Source: Arcuatula senhousia (lineage: Eukaryota; Mollusca; Bivalvia; Mytilida; Mytilidae). Taken from it: DNA of 64,000 nucleotides. The stretch spans positions 6,317,001-6,381,000 of the forward strand of contig OZ020309.1 of the NCBI GenBank assembly GCA_963971305.1, read 5' to 3'. Within the stretch, counting starts at the first letter, position 1; the number at the start of each line of letters is the position of its first letter. Shown piece after piece: positions 45,537 through 57,181 of this stretch. A model generated the notes under the pieces. It made no database searches. It saw nothing but the letters and a program-made list of their open reading frames with translations, and had not been told where the DNA came from. Position numbers and translations under genes: made by a program.

Positions 45537-47170
45537 GAGTCTCCTAGGAGCCCGAATCGTTCACCTGACCTCAATGACTGATTGAATGAAAAGATTTGTG
45601 GACACCTGAGGCAGAAATCTCAATAAAGAATCATCATACAACTTCCACTTGTTTCGACTGGAGTTCGCGTTGTTGATTGATATTCAGTTATTTTGTTTTT
45701 CCATGTTTTACATGTTGTCTGCTCTTGTCCCGTTCTTGCTGGTGTTTACTGCTTTTGACATTCGGATACCCCATTGGTACCTCTGCTTCTTCCACCTTGC
45801 ACAGTTGAAGACCATAACTTAGGGGTCATCTGACAGCTTCAGCTTTATTGACAAATGGAGAATTTTGTAGAGCTTAATGAGCTGAAGGTTTAAGCACGCA
45901 ATATCTTGTCTCTATATGCAATAGTTTTCATTCTATCGACCAAAAACACGAAAAATCACCATTTTTCACCTTTGATGGGCCGTAACCCCTATAAGGAGTC
46001 ATCTGTTATCTTTGACCCATAAAGACTTTTGTAAAGCTCAATGAACTGAAGGGTAAAGCAAGCAACAGCTTTTCTCTACCTACAATAGTTTTCAATCTAT
46101 AGGTCAAAAACATGAAAAATCATTATTTTTTATCTTTAAAGAGCCTTACCCCCTCTAACATGTTTAAAGGGTCATCTGACAACATCAACCCAATGGACAC
46201 ATTTTTTTAAAACTCAATGAGCTGAAGATTTAAGCAAGCAACAGCTTTTCTCTAACTGCAATAGTTTTCAATCTAAAGGCCAAACACACGAAAAATCATT
46301 ATTTTTCATCTTCAAATGACCATAACCCCTCTAAAGGGTCATCTTACAACATCAACCCAATGGACACTTTTGTAAAACTCAATGAGCTGAAGATTTAAGC
46401 AAGCAACAGCTTTTCTCTAACTGCAATAGTTTTCAATCTATAGGCCAAAAACACGAAAAATCATAATTTTTTCATTTTTAAAGGACCATAACCCCTCTAA
46501 AGGGTCATCTAACAACATCAACATTATGGTCACTGTTGTAAAACTCAATGAGCTGGAGATTTAAGCAAGCAACAGCTTTTCTCTAACTGCAATAGTTTTT
46601 AATCTATAGGCCAAACATACGAAAAAAAATACAATTTTTCACCTTTAAAGGGCCGTAACCCCTATAAGGGATCATCAGAAAACATTGTCCCAATGGAAAC
46701 TTTTGTAGAGCTCAATGAGCTGAAGGTTTAAGCAATCAACAACTTTTCTATAACTGCAATAGTTTTCAATCTATAGGGCAAAACACGAAAAATCACTATT
46801 TTTCACCTTTAAAGGGCATTTACCCCTATAAGGGGTCATCTGACAACATTGTCCCAAAGGAGACTTTTGTAGAGTTCAATGAGCTGAAGGTTAAAGCAAA
46901 CAACAGCTTTTTTCTAACTGCAATAGTTTTCAACCTGTAGGCCAAAAACATGAAAAATCTCTATTTTTCACCTTCAAAGGGCCATAAGCCCTTTTAGGGG
47001 ATATCTGAAAACTTCAACCCAATTGAGACATTTGTAGAGATTTTGATTCCGAAGAGGCTAAGATCCTTTAGATTGTTTCTTTCTGTTTTAGTTTTCAAGT
47101 TATAAGCCTTTGAATGTGATTTTACCCCCTGTTCTTTTTTTAGTAACAGTGGACATGTATGTCATGAATG
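45537..47170 (+). repeat. Hairpin-ended repeat H1, copy 4 (tandem units, no clear 3' end)
   Basis: Starts GTCTCCTAGGAGCCCGAATCG. A PLE tail is nested at about 45640-45800. Then about eight units of roughly 165 bp from 45810 to 47040 (GGGCCGTAACCCCTATAAG, CAATGAGCTGAAG, TTTAAGCAAGCAACAGC, CATGAAAAATC). Confidence 0.7.
45640..45800 (+). mobile_element. PLE family 2 tail relic
   Basis: CTTGTTTCGACTGGAGTTCG through CCCCATTGGTACCTCTGCTT, matching 35130-35300 closely. No coding portion. Confidence 0.6.
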
Positions 47171-47208
47171 TAAATAAAATAAAGGAACAAATTCAATAGA
47201 GTTAAAAA

Positions 47209-48388
47209 CAAGAGGCTCCCAGGAGCCTGAATCGCTCACCTGGTCTTGATGTCAACCCTATAAAAACATTTTCTAGAGCTAAATGAGCTGAACATTTAAG
47301 CAAGTAACAGCTTTGTTTCTATCTACTTTAGTTTCACTCTGTAGCCATAGGCCCAAATCATGAAAAAATGTTATTTTAGGGACCATATCCCGATAAGGGG
47401 TCATCTGACAACTTCGCCCCTTTGAAAACTTTGGTAGAGCTAAATGAAATGAACATTTAAGCAAGCAACAGCTTTTCTTTAACTGCTACAGTTTTCATTT
47501 TAAAGGCCAAAAACATGAAAAAAAACGTTATATTAAGGGCCTGACCCCTATAAGAGGTCATCTGACAACTATCACCCTATGAAGACTTTTGTAGAGCTAA
47601 ATGAACTCAATATTTAGGCAAGCAACAGCTTTTCTCTATCTGCTATAGTTTTCATTCCATAGGCCAAAAACATGAAAAAACGTCATTTAAGGGGCCGTTA
47701 CCCCTATAAGAGGTGATCTAACAACTTTGATCTTATGGAGACTTTTATAGAGCCAAATGAACTGAACATTTAAGCAAGCAACAGCTTCTCTCTATCTGCT
47801 ATAGTTTTCATTCTATAGGCCAAAAATATGAAAAAAAACGTAATTTTAGGGGCTGTAATCCCTTTAAGGGGTCATCTGACAACTTAGACCCTATGGAGAC
47901 TTTTGTAAGGCTAAATGAGCTGAACATTTAAGCAAGCAACAACTTTTCTCTATCTGTCATAGTTTTCATTCTATAAGCCAAAAACATGAAAAAATGATAT
48001 TTTTCACCTTGAAGGGGCCGGAACTCCTATAAGGGGTCATCTGACAAATTCGACTCAATGGAGACTTTTGTTGAGCTTTTGAAGCTGAAGCAGCAGCGTG
48101 GCATCAGATTTCATCTATCTCTTATACTTTTTTATTTACAAGCCAAAAACAGTAGTCTGACCCCCCTGGTCTATTTTTAGTAACGGCGGCCATGTTGTTT
48201 GGACAGCGGTAACCATTTGTGCAATCTTGGTAGAGGACATCCCATAGATGAAGTGTGCAAAGTTTCAAAGCAATCCCTTCAGTCCTTTCAGAGGAGAAGA
48301 TTTTCAAAGAAAAGTTAACGACGATGACGACGGACGCCAAGTGATGGCAATAGCTCACATGGACCTTCGGTCTAGGTGAGCTAATAAA
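47209..48388 (+). repeat. Hairpin-ended repeat H1, copy 5
   Basis: Starts CAAGAGGCTCCCAGGAGCCT, about five tandem units, then GACGATGACGACGGACGCC and the hairpin CTCACATGGACC TTC GGTCTAGGTGAG with two decayed pairs. The 300 bp before the hairpin are nearly identical to copy 3 (both carry GGCGGCCATGTTGTTTGGAC). Confidence 0.75.
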
Positions 48389-48389
48389 A

Positions 48390-49595
48390 AGGATACAAAT
48401 CATCTTTGTAAACTAAATAACAACAACCTTTAATTCTATCTTTTTTACACCAACAAGGTTGTATTTTCATGAATAAAACAAAGTCCAAGGCAACACATTT
48501 GTAATAATTAATTCCAAGTGAAACATACATTTATTTTACAAAAAAAATAATAAAGTGAAATGAATAAAGTTTTACTTTTTTAACTTTAAGGGGTGCTCTT
48601 TAGGAGGAATATTTTCACAACATTTAAAAAATCCAATGGGTAAAGTACACTAAGATGTTTAAGAAAAATCATAATATTAATGTGAACATTCATTACTCAA
48701 TGTGTTCATTGTACATGTAATTGATGTTGTCATGATAAACTGTGCATTTCATATTAAAATATGGTATTGTGGTGAAAATCTAGCCGCTTTAAAGACATAG
48801 TATGAAAAGCAAACACCATATGGCATGGATTGTTATAAATTCTCTAAACGCTGTATATGTGTTAAAAATTGACATAAATCTTAACATTTTTTGACATTAT
48901 TTATAGCAGTATATTATGCGTAGAAAGTTAAGATTAAAAACATAACAAATATTACATGTACATGAACACACAACAATAAGTCATTCAAACCATGGTTTAC
49001 GCAGATCTATGTATATCAAAACTTGTCACATTTGTACACTAAATCAGGCATAAAAGTTCTCTAATCATAGAATAAAATCTTTACACATATTTTCCTTTCT
49101 TCTTCCAATATTTAAATGAAAAACATAAAATTCTTTCGAAACAGTCACCATGCAGACTGGATCTCAATTTATATATATGCAAAATTAAAAAAACAAATAT
49201 ATTGTATAAAATTCCGAACAAAACTAAAACAATTACGTGATGAGATGATTTCACATAGAGAACCTTTCCACAGAATAAAGAAAAGAAAATATTTACATAT
49301 ATATAATGTATGTTGTTTACATTTAAAATCAAATAGAGATAAGAGATCATTTCCAACTGGAAGACAATTTATAATAACATGTTTTGATATCTAGGTCTAT
49401 GCACAGTGTGCTTATAATTTATCTCAAGACATATTCAATGTAAAGACATTTCGTCTGGTTTGATTGCATTTTTTTTTAGTTATTTGGTTATTACAAGACA
49501 TGGCAAGAATCTGTAATGCATGATACACAATTGTTTATGTTAAAATTCCAACTGGTCACTATACACTAAATCATTTGAAGCTATTTTTTTTCTCC
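48390..49595. other. Downstream of the STAND/ankyrin gene
   Basis: AT-rich region holding the presumed 3' UTR of the minus-strand gene ending at 49596. No protein-coding signal; open frames on both strands are short and compositionally biased. Confidence 0.4.
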
Positions 49596-52500
49596 TCATT
49601 TCAAATTCATTAGTAAGTCAACAATGCGTTCATCCTTTTTTCTTTGTGCCAAGTCAATACATTTCTGTCTTTCTTCTTGTTTGATAACATGCCCAGACTG
49701 GGAATATTTTTCAAGAAAAAGCTGAACAATTTTATGATGTCCCATCCAACATGCTGCATGTAAAGCTGTCATTTCATTCTTATCCTTTATCCTAGTATCC
49801 ACACGACTATCTAACTTGTCTCTGTTTATGTCAAGCAGAAATTTGAATGTTTCATACTGACCATTGTAACTGGCTAAATACAATGGTGTTTCATTGTCAT
49901 TTGTTGTCTCGTTGATATACATTCCAACATCTATAAGTAGTTTAACGATGTTTGTATGTCCTTTCCAGCATGCTACTTGTAAAGCTGTCCATCCATTCTT
50001 ATCCTTTATCCTAGTATCCACACGACTATCTAACTTGTCTCCATTCATGTCAACCAGTAATTTGACTGTTTCATACTGACCATTGCAACTGGCTAAATAC
50101 AATGGTGTTTCATTGTCATTTGTTGTCTTGTTGATATTCATACCAACATCTATAAGTAGTTTAACAATGTTTGTTTGTCCTTTCAAGCATGCTACATGTA
50201 AAGCTGTAAATCCATCCTCATCCTTTATCCTAGTATCCACACGACTATCTAACTTGTCTCCATTCATGTCAAGCAGAAATTTGACTGTTTCATACTGACC
50301 ATTGTAACTGGCTATATACAATGGTGTTTCATTGTCATTTGTTGCCTTGTTGATATTCATACCAACATCTATAAGAAGTCTAACAATGATTGTATGTCCA
50401 TTTCTACATGCTGCATGTAAAGCTGTCCATCCATTACTATTCTTTATCCTAGTATCCACACGACTTTCTAACTTGTCTCCATTCATGTCAAGCAGAAATT
50501 TGACTATTTCATACTGACCATTGTAACTGGCTAAATACAATGGTGTTTCATTGTCATTTGTTGTCTCGTTGATATACATTCCAACATCTATAAGTAGTTT
50601 AACGATGTTTGTATGTCCTTTCCAGCATGCTACTTGTAAAGCTGTCCATCCATTCTTATCCTTTATCCTAGTATCCACACGACTATCTAACTTGTCTCCA
50701 TTCATGTCAACCAGTAATTTGCCTATTTCATACTGACCATTGCAACTGGCTAAATACAATGGTGTTTCATTGTCATTTGTTGTCTCGTTGATATACATTC
50801 CAACATCTATAAGTAGTTTAACGATGTTTGTATGTCCTTTCCAGCATGCTACTTGTAAAGCTGTCCATCCATTCTTATCCTTTATCCTAGTATCCACACG
50901 ACTATCTAACCTGTCTCCATTCATTTCTATCAGGCATTTGACTGTTTCATACTGACCATTGTAACTGGCTAAATACAATGGTGTTTCATTGTCATTTGTT
51001 GTTTTGTTGATATTCATACCAACATCTATAAGTAGTTTTACAATGTTTGTTTGTCCTTTCAAGCATGCTACATGTAAAGCTGTAAATCCATCCTCATCCT
51101 TTATCCTAGTATCCACACGACTATCTAACTTGTCTCCATTCATGTCAACCAGTAATTTGACTGTTTCATACTGACCATTGTAACTGGCTAAATACAATGG
51201 GGTTTCATTGTCATTTGTTGCCTCGTTGATATTCATACCAACATCTATAAGAAGTCTAACCATGATTGTATGTCCATTTCTACATGCTGCATGTAAAGCT
51301 GTCCATCCATTACTATTCTTTATCCTAGTATCCACACGACTATCTAACTTGTCTCCATTCATGTCAAGCAGAAATTTGACTATTTCATACTGACCATTGT
51401 AACTGGCTAAATACAATGGTGTTTCATTGTCATTTGTTGTCTCGTTGATATACATTCCAACATCTATAAGTAGTTTAACGATGTTTGTATGTCCTTTCCA
51501 GCATGCTACTTGTAAAGCTGTCCATCCATTCTTATCCTTTATCCTAGTATCCACACGACTATCTAACTTGTCTCCATTCATGTCAACCAGTAATTTGACT
51601 GTTTCATACTGACCATTGTAACTGGCTATTAATAAAGGTGTTTCATTGCAATTTGTTGTCTCGTTTATATCCATACCAACATTTATAAGTAGATTAACAA
51701 TGTTTGTATGTCCTTTCTCACATGCTGCATGTAAAGCTGTCCATCCATTCTTAGCCTTTATCCTAGGATCTACACGAATATTTCCTTTCAAGTGTAGTAG
51801 GAATTCCACCGTGTTGTAGTGACCATTTAAACAAGCTAGATACAATGGTGAAAAGTTGTTACGAGTTGTGTCATTGACATTCATTCCAAATTCAACCAGT
51901 TGTTTTACAACATTGTTGTGTCCATTCTTTGCTGCTAGATGCAAAGATGAATAACCCTGGATACTTTTAGTAATCATGTTTGGAAATCTGTGTACATATT
52001 TATAAAGGAACTGTACAACATTACAATGTCCTTCTTCACATGCCTTCATAAATGGTGAGTTTCCATCTGCATCAGTTTGGTCTAGCTGATTGTCATATTT
52101 TTGTGAAAAATATTGAACAAGTTCAATGTATCCTGATGATGCTACCATATGCAGAGGTGTTGCATTTTCTGAGTTACTTGTTACATCCAAGGGAAATAGA
52201 TTATCAATAAATTCAACAAGACTCTTACGATACTCTTCATTCCTTGTGTTCAGATTGTCAAATACACCCAAGTAGTTACCCTTAATGATCTCTGCCTTCT
52301 GTCGATCCATATACAACGCCTTTTGTTTCTCAGGAATATAGATCACATTACCAATGCTTTGTCCGTGTGATTTCAACTGAATACGATTTCTGATAAATTG
52401 TGAATCTGCATGTTTTATTATGGTAGACATTATTGATGACGCAATAGCAATGGAAAGGATGTCGAACATCTTGTGGTGGACTGCTGTGTAACCATCATCT

Positions 52501-53437
52501 GACTCACTGATGAAAATCCCCTCTAGCCTTGTAAAGGTCACACAGTCTGGAATCTTATTCAAAGCCTGTTCTATATCACATTCTTTACATATATCTTTAA
52601 TGGCCTCATGAATCTCTTTGCTTTCCAGTGTCTCTCTTTTAAGATCGTTGTTATGGAGTACTAGCAAGGCAAGGGCAATAAAAGCTGTATGCGAATCTCG
52701 TTTTAATCCTTTGATTTCGGCAGTAATCGCGTCTACTGGGTGGGTAAAAAATTGTATATCTTTATCTTTTCTACGTTGAAACAAGGAACACAAAAGTGGA
52801 AAAAAGTCAAATTCAGCTACATTTTGTATTTTATCCAGTGTTGTTTGTTCAAGGTATGCTAATGCTATTTCCTGTAACTCTTTCTCTGACAATTTATAGT
52901 TCTCTGAGAAGCTACATTGCTTTAAATTAAAACAGTTGAAATCTGGAAAAGCTGTGTTGATATATATATTTTCTCTACATGTTGCAATTATCCTCAATCC
53001 TGATAATTTGGTTTGGTTCAAGCTTGATGCTAGTTGTGAAAATGGATCTTGTTCTGCATTGTCAGTGTATAAATCATCAACTGTCTCTTCATTCAATAGC
53101 TTTTTAATGTTTTGTTCTTCATGTTCCCAAGCCTTGGACAGCAATTGTTCAAAAACAAATTTTCCACATATATCATCAATTACAAGAACTTGCTTTTTAT
53201 CTTTGCAAAACACCTTCATGACTTCTGATGGGTGTTTAATTGGATATAACTCATAACCTTGACCTTCAAGAACCAATGCCACATGATGTGCCACAGCTGA
53301 TTTGCCACATCCTGGTGGTCCTGTAACTATCACTCCTCTACTTGATTTCAAGGTTTCAGAAACAAAGGTAGTGGCAGATGTACTGACATAATTCTCGTTT
53401 CGTTTCCTCCATTCATCAATGGTTTTCTTTCTTAAAG
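49596..53437 (-). CDS. STAND-type P-loop NTPase with ankyrin repeats, main exon
   Basis: Large terminal exon of an intracellular sensor-like protein. The acceptor (GTTTCAG) ends at 53438; the exon opens with KKTIDEWRKRNENYV, the usual lead-in to this NTPase class. Counting from the Met at 53351: Walker A GPPGCGKS at residues 11-18, Walker B-like VLVIDDI at about 54-60, sensor-like RIIATCREN at about 120-128, helical region to about 390, then ankyrin repeats from about 396 to the end (residue 1251, stop at 49596). Residues 532-1188 are 73-residue double-ankyrin units; the last eight (605-1188) form a higher-order repeat. I would place it in the novel-STAND (nSTAND3-like) group common in bivalves, where such proteins are thought to act in immune sensing; that role is inference. 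Confidence 0.92.
49788..51539 (-). repeat. 219-bp ankyrin-encoding tandem array, 4-unit higher-order repeat x2
   Basis: Eight units of exactly 219 bp (73 codons). By the first helix each unit is type a (WTALQVACWKGH, ..MYIN), b (WTALHAACRNGH, ..MNIN) or c (FTALHVACLKGQ, ..MNIN). The order is a-b-c-a, a-b-c-a: 51539-50664 and 50663-49788 are two copies of an 876-bp block. A founder-like unit precedes at 51758-51540. The frame is perfectly kept. Confidence 0.9.
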
Positions 53438-53689
53438 CTGAAACAAAAAAATGTTTAATAATTATTTGAATAGACTTTCAGGTTCTCTATTATTAAACGA
53501 CAGGCACAAACAGCCACTAAGTGATGGCAATAGGTCACCTGTACCTAAAAACCACTACAACTTTCAGAGAAGGATGCATACATACATGTAGTTCAGATTT
53601 ATGGATTAGGGAACGTGTAAATGTAAGTAAAGATTTAAGTTTGTCTGCCTACAAAAACGATGTCTCCTCCCGGTTCCTACAAAGTTCTA

Positions 53690-54450
53690 AGTTCAAAGGT
53701 CCAAAAATCCAACGAAAATTTGAGGATCAAAATTTCTGGGTAAATGCACAACTAAGTATGGTGTCATTCAAACATATCAATTTTCCTTCAATTCTTGTTT
53801 AGTAGTTTCAGAGGAACTGCTGATCATGTGATAGAGAGGACTTTCAAATGTGGACATGGTCGATATCCTAGATGTTGGATCTGGCTTCCCTGTTCGAACT
53901 GTTTGGCTTTGAGTACTTTTCATTCAATACTTTTGGTTTTTGACCTTCCAATATGTTGAATTAAATACTGCTGATGAGAGGTTACTCCTTGAAATACTGA
54001 TATACAGCATAACCAAACTATCCGTTTTTATACCCGTTTGGGTACTTGAATCTCTAAGTTCAAAGGACTCCCATAAAAACTTGGTGAGCAACATTTTCTG
54101 ATTATATACACAATTTCATATGGTGTCCTTCCTATATGGCAAGCTTCATTAAATTTGGTTCCTTCGTTTCTAAGGAGTTACATTGACAAGTTGATAAATA
54201 AGACTTTTTGGTAAATTTCTAAGTTCAAAGGGCAATAACTCAAACATAAATTTCAGGAAAAAAATTTCTAGGACATATGCACAATTATGCACGGTTTCCT
54301 TCCTTCATTCCAAGATTTGTTGAATTCTATGAAGTTATTTCAGCAGTAAGTTTCAGAGGAGTTGCACTTACAAACTTGTGACAAAGAGACAGATGGACAG
54401 ACACAACAAAAACAATGTCTTTCCACCAACTTGCTTGGAGACATAATTTG
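53690..54450 (+). repeat. Hairpin-ended repeat family H3, copy 1
   Basis: Units with AAGTTCAAAGG..AATAACTC, CACAATTTCATATGGTGTCCTTCC, AGTTTCAGAGGAGTTGC; ends GACAGATGGACAGAC then an imperfect hairpin TGTCTTTCCACC / CTTGGAGACATA. R2 is nested at 53835-54050. Confidence 0.55.
53835..54050 (+). repeat. R2 repeat with intact-core hammerhead fold, copy 4
   Basis: Core at 53965-54010: stem I ATACTG/CAGCAT (one mismatch), CTGATGA 53971-53977, stem II GAGG-TTACT-CCTT, GAAA 53991-53994, stem III A-U, U-A, A-U with loop CTGA, then U-A before the stem I 3' strand, giving an AUA cleavage triplet. All conserved core positions I can check are present. Confidence 0.65.
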
Positions 54451-54664
54451 GCTTTATTTTTTTAATGTTTTAAGATGTTCAAGAAAAATGTTTTTGAGCT
54501 TGAAATTATTCATTGTAGGCATCTCTAAAGTCTAAACCACGTCAAACAAACAAACCGACATAGTGACCAGATTCCTAGATCAGTCCCCTTAATAACAGAG
54601 GTCACATATTTTTGTAAAAGTCAACTTTCAAGTTTGACTAAATATGTCTTGTAGAAGAAGTTAA

Positions 54665-55053
54665 GTACTTTTTCACATAAGGATCAGGCAGGGGGTGGCA
54701 CATTGATAATTTCCAATTTTAGATTTTGGGGTATAGATGCATTCATTTTACCATAAATACAAACCAACGAATGCAGTTTTTACATTTATAAATGTTGGTG
54801 CCTAGATATTTTTTGACTGGTAATATAGGGAAAAATTATGGCAAGAAATTTTCCCGTACTTTTCACTGTACAGTGTAACTAAATTTTGACTGGAAATATC
54901 TCCTAAACCCAAGATCGACTGAAAAAAATAGTGGTCAAAACAAAGTTTACTGGGGTTGCTTTACTTTATTCTGTTGATATTTTTTTTTGTGTATTGATTA
55001 TCAATGTGCCACTCTATTAATGGTATCTGCCTGATTCTTAGAAAAAGTAGTAC
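54665..55053. mobile_element. TTAA-flanked MITE
   Basis: Bounded by TTAA (54661-54664, 55054-55057), ends GTACTTTTTCACATAAGGAT and complement of CTTAGAAAAAGTAGTAC, subterminal GGATCAGGCA / TGCCTGATTC. Same terminal style as 26889-27283 and 63408-63803. Confidence 0.7.
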
Positions 55054-55140
55054 TTAAAATAGCTGAATATTGTACGTGTGAGAACAAACATGACCCCAGT
55101 AAATAATTTATATAACATTCATAGAAATTATTATTCATAC

Positions 55141-55742
55141 CATCTGCATTTGTTTTCTCAGTTGACAGTGTCTCTACTTTCTTTCCAGTTTCTGTGATCT
55201 GCTCTCTTGTTGATTCTAGCTCTGTTTTTAGCTCTTGAAAAAATATAAAAAATTCATGTAAACCAAACCAAAANNNNNNNNNNNNNNNNNNNNNNNNNNN
55301 NNNNNNNNNNNNNNNNNNNNNNNNNNNNNNNNNNNNNNNNNNNNNNNNNNNNNNNNNNNNNNNNNNNNNNNNNACTTCGACCCAATAATAAACATTATTG
55401 TAAAACTAGTGATGATACCTTCAGTTTTCTCATACGTTGTGTTGTGAGCATTATGATCCCTAATCGACAAGACCACATCCAATGGGTGCCCCTCTCTCGT
55501 TACTGGTATCTTTAACCGTTTGGTGAAGAGCAGCAGAAATTCTTCAACAGCTTCCCTGAACACATCAGCATCAGAAAGAACAAGTCTGTCAATGGTTGTA
55601 TGCACCATTAAACACCCTTGGTGAACAAACTGTATATTAAAATCCCCAATGATGCCGATGCATTCTAGCTTCTTTTGCATTTCACTAATGCTCCAATCTG
55701 CAGGGCCATAAAACTTCCATCCAACAATGCACTTTCTTGGAT
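55141..55742 (-). CDS. STAND/ankyrin gene, upstream exons (conserved module and coiled coil)
   Basis: Two exons. 55742-55419 encodes about 108 residues: DPRKCIVGWKFYGPADWS, FNIQFVHQGCLMVHTTI, FREAVEEFLLLFTKRLKIPV, DHNAHNTTYEKTE. I recognise this as a module recurrent before NTPase domains in bivalve proteins but cannot name it; it may adjoin a HEPN-like region. 55233-55141 encodes LKTELESTREQITETGKKVE, a charged coiled-coil-like helix. Donors and acceptors are GT/AG and every boundary is phase 1, matching the main exon at 53437 (G + CT = Ala). A 100-N gap lies between the two and could hide another phase-1 exon. Confidence 0.8.
55274..55373. other. Assembly gap (100 N)
   Basis: Exactly 100 N, a standard placeholder for unknown length, in the intron between two exons of the minus-strand STAND gene. 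Repeated coiled-coil exons may be collapsed here. Confidence 0.95.
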
Positions 55743-55828
55743 CTTTAAATAAATAAAAGAAACTTATATCAGACAAAAGTACATTTCAAAGTAATGTGTA
55801 AAACTCAAAATTCAAACAGATGTAAAAC

Positions 55829-56240
55829 AAAAGGCTCCCATGGCTCACCTGACTGCAATGGCCAATTAAATGGAAAACAATTGTCAGTTTTTGGACAAAA
55901 AAAATTTTGGGGGAAAATAAGGGATCATCCTAAAACTTTAACCTATGAAGTCTTTTGTACATCTCATTAATCTAAACATTTAAGCAAGCAGAAGCTTTTC
56001 AATTCAAATTTTAATGTCGAAGTTTGACAATAAATAGGGGCTATAACTATAAGAGGCCATCTGACAACTTCAACCAAATGATTGAGGCTTGTGTAGATCT
56101 GAATGAATCTCTATCTGCCTCTTGAAAAATGCTATCCTTTACCTTTAAAGGACCTAACACCTATTAAAGATCATCAGACAGCTATAAGAAGTAATTTGAA
56201 CTTCAAATTCAACTTCATTTTAATGCAGACTTTTGCAGAA
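55829..56240 (+). repeat. H1-like repeat, diverged, 5' part
   Basis: AAAAGGCTCCCATGGCTCACC start, then CATCCTAAAAC, TTTAAGCAAGCAGAAGC units. No 3' hairpin. In an intron of the STAND gene. Confidence 0.5.
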
Positions 56241-56619
56241 TTTTGGTAGTTTAGGAAAAGAAGATTTATATATAAGAAAAAATAACAATGAATGATGTCA
56301 AATCATGTCAGCTTAAAAGATAAAATATTGTCATGTGTTTAATTATTTGTGCAGCTTGATATAACCATTTTGAATTTCAAATATCACATATAATCTGCCT
56401 TTACTCTTGAAATGAGGTTAAATGTATATGCCGACTTATCACTGGAAGGATTTTTTAGTACATTTTTTTCCTTATATTACACAAGCTTATAAAACTTATA
56501 ATTGTATCAACTAAAACCTTTTTGTTTATGACTACACTTCTTCTTGCAAATAGTTTATCAAAACTTTGGGATGTCAAAAGAAATGTCACCGTGAGTGGCT
56601 TTATTGAATATATAATTTA

Positions 56620-57020
56620 AAGGTTGTTTTCCCCCAAAAGGTATAAGTTCAAAATGCCATAACTCCCACAAAATTTTGGGGATCACAATTTCCTGGTAAT
56701 ATGCACAACCACATATGATGTCCTTCCTATATACCAAGTTTCGTTGAATTTGGTTCAGTAGTTTCAGAAGAGTTGCGCTGACAAGATGATAAATGAGGAT
56801 TTTTAGCAATTTTCTTAAGTTCAAAGGGCCATAACTCCCACAAAATTTTGGGAATCACAATTTACCGACAATGTGCACAACTACATATGGTGTCCTTCCT
56901 ATATATCAAGTTTCGTTGAATTGGGTTCAGTAGTTTCAGAGGAGTTGCGCTGACAACTTTTTTGATGGACAGGACAAAACAATATATATCTATCCACAAA
57001 AGTGGGGAGAGACATAATAA
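56620..57020 (+). repeat. Hairpin-ended repeat family H3, copy 2
   Basis: Two tandem units of about 175 bp (GTTCAAAGGGCCATAACTCC, CACAACTACATATGGTGTCC, TTCAGTAGTTTCAGAGGAG), then GATGGACAGGAC and an imperfect hairpin around TCCACAAAAGTGGGGA, then GACATAATAA. Confidence 0.6.
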
Positions 57021-57181
57021 TTTTCATTTCAGTTTGACATAAATGACTTGGAATATCTGCTTTGTTAAACAAATATATTTAGCACAAGTTTTATCAAGAA
57101 AGTAAGAACAAACACTTATACCATATATAATAATTATTCCTCCCTGTAACTTAATTGTAGTGCAACTACAAATTGATGTAC

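Larger units (their letters stand above)
53438..55140 (-). other. Intron of the STAND/ankyrin gene, repeat-filled
   Basis: Between the donor at 55140 and acceptor at 53438 on the minus strand. Contains an H1 3' end relic (ACTAAGTGATGGCAATAGG at 53517), an H3 repeat (53690-54450) with an R2 ribozyme repeat nested, and a TTAA MITE. Confidence 0.6.

Noticed and set aside
49894..51612. Eight plus-strand open frames of 61-71 codons spaced 219 bp apart
   Set aside because: They are antisense shadows of the ankyrin repeat units on the minus strand; the spacing is that of the repeat.
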